Positions 58,272 through 64,000 of a DNA stretch of 64,000 nt are shown one piece after another. The notes under the pieces were generated by a model. The model ran no database searches. It saw only the letters and a program-made list of their open reading frames with translations, and had not been told where the DNA came from. Every line of letters starts with the position of its first letter. The stretch's first letter is position 1. The stretch covers positions 3,798,501 to 3,862,500 of the forward strand of contig NC_091668.1 in the NCBI RefSeq assembly GCF_042453785.1. Direction: 5' to 3'. A program made the position numbers and the translations under genes. This stretch comes from Malus domestica (taxonomy: Eukaryota > Streptophyta > Magnoliopsida > Rosales > Rosaceae).

Positions 58272-60294
58272 ATGGCTCTCCTTCACCCTCTAGTCTCACA
58301 CATCTTCCCCTCTTCCACTCCCAAACCATCAACACCAAAACTAAAATCAAACCCTACACCTCTTCAACCATCCACATTAGTACTAACAAATAATAAGAGT
58401 CGCGATAACATCTCGGGTGTAGGTAAGTTTCTCTCCAAAGCCGTAGTTGCATCTCCGCTTGATCATGACGATGATTTGAAGGAAGATGAACAAGAGGATC
58501 ACAAGGTTTTGGTGACTCCTTCCAAAGAAGAAGAGCATGGAGAAGAAAGCGTCGCAACCGGATACAATTGGACGGAAGAATGGTACCCTCTTTACCTCAC
58601 CCAGGACCTGCCTGAAGATGCACCTTTAGGCCTTACCGTCTTCAATAAGCAGCTCGTCTTGTATCGAGATGGCTCGGGTGAGCTTCGCTGTTACGAAGAT
58701 CGTTGCCCACATAGGTAACAGTTAATCTTATCCATCTCATGGTTCATCACCTTCTTTTAATTCACGAAATCTAAAGTAGCTATGTATGTAGTATATAGCT
58801 TAATTTGTTTTGTATCCTCTGTTTTTCACCTGTTTTGGTCCTCTGTTCTTCCCCTGTTTTTGTTTACTCTGCTTTGTTGCCTCTTGAATACAAACTTCAT
58901 TACTAACAAAAAGTGAAGTTCTTGGTGTTTATTTTCTTAGGCTGGCAAAACTATCCGAAGGCCATTTGATCGACGGAAGGCTAGAGTGTTTGTACCATGG
59001 TTGGCAATTCGAACGCCAAGGAAAATGTGTAAAGATTCCACAGGTATGTTTGAATTATTAGTATTCTAGTTAATCAAAAACATTTCTGTTTCATATTATA
59101 TGAGTCCCCCTCTTAATTAATTTCATGATCTACACTAATTATAGAACTTAATTGATCTCTGTTTTCTCTAAACAGCTTCCATCTGATGCTAAAATTCCGA
59201 GAGCAGCTTGTGTTAAATCATACGAAGTGAGGGATTCTCAAGGCGTTGTTTGGGTGTGGATGTCTCACAAGACACCACCAAACACCAAAAAACTACCTTG
59301 GTTCGAAAACTTTGATAAACCCGGCTTTGATTATTCTTCGACAATCCATGAGCTCCCCTACGATCACTCCATTCTTCTGGAGAACCTCATGGATCCAGCC
59401 CACATTCCAATCTCACACGACAGGACAGGTTTCTCAGCGAAAAGAGAAAATGCGCAGCCACTGAGATTTGAGGTGATTGAAAGGAGTGACAGAGGTTTTA
59501 CAGGGTATTATGGTGAGGCAAAAGACCAGCACTTGCCTTTTTTCTTAAGGTTTGAGGCACCCGGCGTTATCGAAAACACGAGGGAAATTGTAGACAAGAA
59601 CGGTGAGAAGCACTACTCTGTCGGGCTCTTCCTCTGTAGACCAACGGGGCAGGGAAAATCCGTGGCTATTATGAGGTTCGGAGCCACGAAACTCTCCCCG
59701 TTGGCAAAACTGTTTCCGACTTGGTACTTCCACCACATTTCTTGTACAGTTTTCGAGCAAGACATGGGATTTCTCTCGTCTCAGAACGAAATACTTTGGA
59801 GAAAAAAACGTCCCACGAAAGAGTTGTACCTTAATTTAAAATCATCTGATGTTTGGGTGGCAGAGTACAGAAAATGGGTTGACAAAGTTAGCAATGGCAT
59901 GCCTTACCATGTAGGTCACAGCACTATATCGTTGCCCGAAGAGGCGGCCGTGGTGGAACATGCACCGGCAGGGCTTGTTGCCAGTGTTTCAGCGTCTCAG
60001 CCGGCTAAGGGAGGCGTTGGAACGATGCATGTTCCGAATTGGAGCAACCGATATTTTAGGCATGTGATTCATTGCAAAGGGTGTAGAAATGTTGTGAAGA
60101 GTTTTCGGGTTTTGAAAACCGGACTTTCGGGAGTTGCTGCTGTGATGGTTTTGGTTGCGATTTTGGTGTCCGGGAGGCAGTGGAAGGCGGTTTTTTTGGT
60201 GGCGGCTGCTGTGTTTTCGGCTGGGGCTTATGGTTGCTCAGCCGCTGTTGCATTGAGTACTACTAACTTCATAAGGTTGCACAAGAGGTTGTGA
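58272..60294 (+). CDS. TIC55: TIC55, Rieske-type oxygenase of the chloroplast inner envelope
   Basis: Exons 58272-58714, 58941-59043 and 59176-60294 (GT-AG) give 554 aa. The first ~75 residues are Ser/Thr/Pro-rich, a likely transit peptide. The Rieske [2Fe-2S] ligands are C145, H147 (CPHR), C164 and H167 (CLYHGW); the exon 1/2 junction falls in the codon after H147. The mononuclear iron site is N252, D255, H258, H263 (ENLMDPAHIPISHD). A CxxC (C482, C485) precedes two membrane segments at about 498-513 and 519-542, anchoring the C-terminus in the envelope. TIC55 was found with the TIC import complex and is established as the hydroxylase of phyllobilins (pFCC) in chlorophyll breakdown; its CxxC is a thioredoxin target. 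Start ATG 58272 matches the paralogue's MALFHPF. All catalytic residues are intact. A second copy follows 2.2 kb downstream. Confidence 0.95.
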
Positions 60295-61109
60295 TTTATG
60301 AGGTGATCAAAGATTCATATGTTAAATTATGAAATATTAAGAAAGATGTTTAAAGTGGACAATAGGGTACATGATTGACATTGTGGTTATTGAGTACCTC
60401 ATGTGTTATATTCAAGTTTCCATATTTTAGAATATCCGAAAGCGAGTAAAAATATTGTTTAAACCAATCTTTAGTAAAAATTTAAGTGAATTTTGAAAAA
60501 GTACTTTCAAACGAGCTAATTATTTGAGCTTTGTCTTGCAAGTTCAATTATAACATATGATATAGTCATACACTTTTTTTTGTTTTGTTTTGCACTCTCA
60601 TGTTTACTTTTGTCAACTGATTTTTTTTTTTTTGATTTATTCAATCGAAAAATTAGAAATAACATAAGTCTGCAAGAGACGAATATGAGTGCGAAAAATC
60701 ACTTCTCCAATTATGTCGGTTTTTGTTTGCTTACATAAGTTTACATTTGAAATTTTTTTTATTAAAATTTTAAAAATGTTATATCGCACTCTTTATTTAT
60801 GAAGACGTAGAAATGATACACTGTTTATGATAATTTTGAAATACTAAATAAAAAATATATTAATATACATCAAATCTGAATTGAGCATAACCAAGATGGA
60901 TGGAGTAATATGCTTCTACATTTTCCCTTTAGATTAAAATTCTCTCTCTCTAATGAGATTCAAGATCCATGATCTGGCAGCTTTGAACTTTGAAGACATT
61001 TGAAGTGGGACTTTCACCAAATTCAACAAATTGGGAAGAAAAAGCTCCTCCTAGTGGATCCCACCAAGCGAGAAAGGAGATCGAAGCAGGAAAAAACAAA
61101 AAAAGAAAT
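60295..61109. other. AT-rich 3' flank of TIC55
   Basis: Presumed 3' untranslated and intergenic sequence with T homopolymers. No gene visible. Confidence 0.6.
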
Positions 61110-61182
61110 GGCCCATACAGGTCTCGAACCTGTGACCTTCGCGTTATTAGCACGACGCTCTAACCAGCTGAGCTAATAGGCC
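61110..61182 (-). tRNA. tRNA-Ile (anticodon AAU)
   Basis: 73-nt cloverleaf on the minus strand. The acceptor stem GGCCTAT pairs with ATGGGCC (one T-G wobble). The D arm is GCTCAGCTGGTTAGAGC, the anticodon loop CTAATAA gives AAT, and the T arm is ACAGGTTCGAGACCTGT. A and B boxes are intact, no intron. A T run just downstream on the minus strand (61091-61107) would terminate Pol III. Confidence 0.97.
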
Positions 61183-62370
61183 ATTTGGCAATACTGTCAA
61201 CTTCTACATACTTCACGTATATTGGTCATACAGGGTGAAATTCAAATACTGCAGCCCAACAAAGTTTAAAGCCCAATGTTTGGAAGTTCCGGAAATGCTT
61301 GAGGCCATATCTACTTGAAGACGATCACATTTTTTTTTATTTTATCAAACAATAGATTTATGTTAGATTAGCCACCGACGAAATTTGAACATACGTCGTT
61401 ATGCAAGGGCTTAACTTCTTTCCACCGTTGTGGTAAAGGGCCACTTGTTGAACTTTTTCTTTGGAGTAACCTCATTTGACCATCTAAATTATTACTCTAG
61501 ATGAAATTGACTTCTAAACTACTTTTTAGTAAACTACTTTTTAGTAAACTACTCCTTGAACTATTTGAAACTAGCCAATTAACTCTTTACCATGAGATTC
61601 GATAAAATTCATCTACTTTGTCATCAAATATTAGCTCATGACCAGTATGTGATTCACTCTTGAGGGTAAAGTCTTGCCAGTATTTGACAGTGAAGTGTAT
61701 GAAATTTCATTAAAATCTTATGGTAAGGGGGATAATTGACTGATTTCAAAATATTTCAGTGGCTTAATTTGTTAAAAAAATAGTTCAGAGAATCAATTTT
61801 AACTAGGGTAATAGTTTAGGGCGTCAAACGACAATTTTTTTTTCTTTATGATTATAAATTTACAATGAGTTACTTTTACATCCGTGTGATTTGAAATTAC
61901 AAAGTAATGGTACTCGACCATGTCAAGGAGAAAAGTAGCCTTTAAAAGTATATGAGTCGCAATGTTCGGTTTTCTGTTTATCACACAAGGAAAAAAATCA
62001 GCAACATTCACAAAAGCATGAGACTCATGCATTGGGGTCTCATTGATTTCAAGTAATTCCCTCTCATTGTGAAAGCTGCATGAAACTCCCTACAATTTTG
62101 TCTCTTTCAACATCAATTAATCTCACTCAATGCGAAAGCTGCCTTAAACTCGGTCAGTCATACCCATTATCTTCATGAGAAGTTGGGTTTGTTTGTACTA
62201 TTGCAATGAATGTTGAGTACCAAAAAGAGTACATATGTAAGAGAAACACATAAGCTAGCTAGCACTATTTCTTGTTGATTGACCACACTTCAAAGATTGT
62301 GTGGCTAACATAAGTGCAACAAGCAAATAAGCAACCCCCAACCCGATTTCACTCTCTCGCTCCTCCCTTC

Positions 62371-62416
<46 letters not shown>

Positions 62417-62475
62417 GAGTCACATATTTACATGGCTTTATTTCCTCCTTAGATTTCCCTCTTCCTTTTCTTTCA
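61183..62475. other. Spacer between tRNA-Ile and the second TIC55 gene
   Basis: 61320-61460 holds a SINE-like remnant in inverse orientation (CTTTCCACCGTTGTGGTAAA, compare 48970). A short ~18-bp tandem duplication lies at about 61515-61550 (AAACTACTTTTTAGT). A (TC)n microsatellite at 62377-62415 lies just upstream of the gene. No gene. Confidence 0.5.
62377..62415. repeat. (TC)n microsatellite in the TIC55 5' leader
   Basis: About 39 bp of TC dinucleotides, 110 bp upstream of the preferred start codon. Pyrimidine-rich leaders of this kind are common in plant promoters and 5' UTRs. Confidence 0.92.
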
Positions 62476-62523
62476 ATGTCATCATCTTCCTCCTCCTTTG
62501 CTTCCTCCCCAATTGAATCAAAC

Positions 62524-64000
62524 ATGGCTTTATTCCACCCCTTTTTCTCCCATTCCACCTCCCTCCACCTCCACCAAACCCCCAAGCAATCACAGCCGCT
62601 CAAACTCCTCTTATCTCTCTCCCCACCAACCCATCTCAGACCCTTCATTCCTTCCAGAAAGATTAGCCTGAGCAGCATCAAGTGTGGTGCAGTTGCAGAC
62701 ACCAAACCTCCTCCCCTGCCACTTGATGGAGATCAGGCGCCCGCAGCGGAGGAGGATCACAAGGTCATGGTGGGTCCAACCAGCGAGGCGGAGAGGAGGG
62801 GAGAGAGGGTCGTGGCGGATTACGATTGGACGGAGGAATGGTACCCGCTGTACCTCACACAGGACATTCCAAACGATGCTCCTCTGGGTCTCACAGTGTT
62901 TGATAGGCAGCTCGTCCTGTACAGGGACGGCAATGGAGAGCTCCAGTGCTACCAAGATCGTTGCCCCCACAGGTAACATTGTCTGTTGGTTCTAGATTCT
63001 TATATATAAGCATGCAAATTAATTTTAGGGTTTTTTTTTTTAACTTCAATCCTTAAAAAAGATTGAAATTTAAAATAAATCTCGTGATTATATATTGATT
63101 ATAATTCATTGATGTGTTCTTAATTCAAAATAATTAATGTACATTTTATTTAATGTCTCCTATTAAATATTTAAATTTATTAATATACAAATTTTAATTT
63201 ATTAATTTTATTTAACATTCTTCAAACTTGAAAGACTCAATTAATGTATCAAAATGTTAGTATTGAAATGTATTATATTGAACTAATGTATTTAAATGTT
63301 AGTACCGAAATGTATGCACCGAAATATATTATATTAAATTAATGTACCTAAATGTGTGTACCAAAATGTATGCACCAAAATGTATTATATTGAATTAATG
63401 TACCTAAATATTTATATCGAAATGTATGTAACGAAATGTGTGTAGCTGAATATATGCACCGAAATCGATTATAATGAATTTAATGTACCTAAATGAAGAA
63501 GACAAAGTACATCATAATATATTGTATAACAAAAATTAATTTATAAATGTTTACAATAAAATATATTAGGATAAATGAAATGAAAATGAAAATGAAAATC
63601 AAATCAAATTAATACATTAAAAATTAGGAAGAAAAACAGAAATAATTCAAAATTCAAAATATAATTAATAAATGAGGTTATTAATGTATCAAGGGCCTAA
63701 AATTAGATTTTAATCTTACTCATGGTTTTAATTTAAAAGTCATCTTTGCCAAGGATTAAAATGAAGTTTGCTGTTTGAGTCTCAAGTGACTAATTTAGAG
63801 TCGAAAACAATCATTAGTGTCGCATTAACTTACTAATTGGTTAACGCTCATAGTTTGTGCATGTTTATTTCGTAACCTTTTTTTCTTAATGTATGAAAGT
63901 TGTTAGCGTCGTATTAACTTGCTAACTAGTCATGACTCGTGACTCATGACAATCCTCTCTTAGCTAGGTTGGCGAAACTATCGGAAGGGCAGCTGATTGA
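62524..64000 (+). CDS. TIC55: TIC55 paralogue, 3' part off window
   Basis: Exon 1 62524-62972 and the first bases of exon 2 from 63968 (CTAG|G acceptor) are present; the remainder is beyond the right edge. The product starts MALFHPFFSH and has a Ser/Pro-rich transit region. It then shares DYDWTEEWYPLYLTQDIPND, APLGLTVFDRQLVLYRDG and DRCPHR with the first gene; exon 2 begins LAKLSEGQLI. The Rieske first half (CxH) is intact; the remaining sites lie outside. In-frame ATGs at 62476 and 62314 would extend the N-terminus, but 62524 aligns with the start of the neighbour. Its EDHKVMVGPTSEAERRGERV segment is nearer to my memory of Arabidopsis TIC55 than the first copy, so this may be the more conserved one. 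Intron 1 is ~1 kb, against 226 bp in the first copy. Confidence 0.92.
62973..63967 (+). other. Intron 1 of the second TIC55 gene
   Basis: AT-rich. Between 63240 and 63500 it contains an irregular minisatellite around TACCTAAATGTATGCACCGAA, about seven diverged copies of 30-40 bp. No ORF. Confidence 0.75.

Noticed and set aside
58272..60294. Assignment as pheophorbide a oxygenase or PTC52
   Set aside because: Same Rieske family, but the DYNWTEEWYPLYLTQD, HELPYDHSILLENLMDPAH and C-terminal membrane/CxxC regions match TIC55 as I know it better than either.
62314..62523. Upstream ATGs giving a longer TIC55 N-terminus
   Set aside because: They read through the (TC)n tract as Ser-Leu repeats; the ATG at 62524 aligns with the neighbouring paralogue's start.

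Overview
The window is plant nuclear DNA. The genes are intron-rich with GT-AG splicing, the intergenic sequence is AT-rich, and plant LTR retrotransposons, TRIMs, MITEs and tRNA-derived SINEs are dense. The proteins are plant-specific: A1 pepsin-like proteases, a class III peroxidase and TIC55. Several repeat families, above all the 224-aa antisense ORF at 12319-12993 and the gag leader of the 21.3-26.3 kb element, look to me like apple/pear (Rosaceae, Maleae) repeats. That placement is from memory, not from a search.

Layout. 1-3161: 5' part of an apoplastic aspartic protease gene (minus strand, C-terminus off the left edge). 3347-7355: Ty1/copia element (minus) with two 559-bp LTRs but no reverse transcriptase or RNase H. 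9528-18442: 8.9-kb non-autonomous Ty3/gypsy-type element with a perfect 5-bp TSD, a degenerate gag, an open antisense ORF and three unrelated tandem-repeat fields. 20136-20728: possible solo LTR. 21280-26321: second non-autonomous gypsy-type element, inserted in the last exon of a decayed PPR gene (21177-27250). 27505-27790: peroxidase 3' fragment. 28.2-30.6 kb: MITEs and SINEs. 31082-33321: intact 497-aa aspartic protease, paralogue of the first. 33.5-40.4 kb: MULE-type MITEs and a tandem segmental duplication that carries two fragments of a protease gene. 42.4-48.3 kb: MITEs and a 2.4-kb solo LTR nested in a hAT-like element. 49592-51489: intact four-exon class III peroxidase (minus). 52544-56743: nine-exon lariat-debranching enzyme (DBR1) pseudogene, hit by a SINE, a palindromic TRIM multimer and a hAT-like fragment. 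58272-60294 and 62524-end: tandem TIC55 genes (plus) with a tRNA-Ile(AAU) gene between them.

The genes that appear functional are one complete aspartic protease, one partial but open protease, one peroxidase, one complete and one partial TIC55, and tRNA-Ile. The first three are predicted secreted enzymes, and TIC55 is a chloroplast inner-envelope Rieske oxygenase. There is no operon-like organisation; the shared theme is tandem duplication followed by decay under transposon load. The most unusual structure is the head-to-head TRIM array at 54741-56051. It has the same LTR edge at both outer ends and a single perfect 5-bp target-site duplication, as if a palindromic retroelement intermediate had integrated as a unit.
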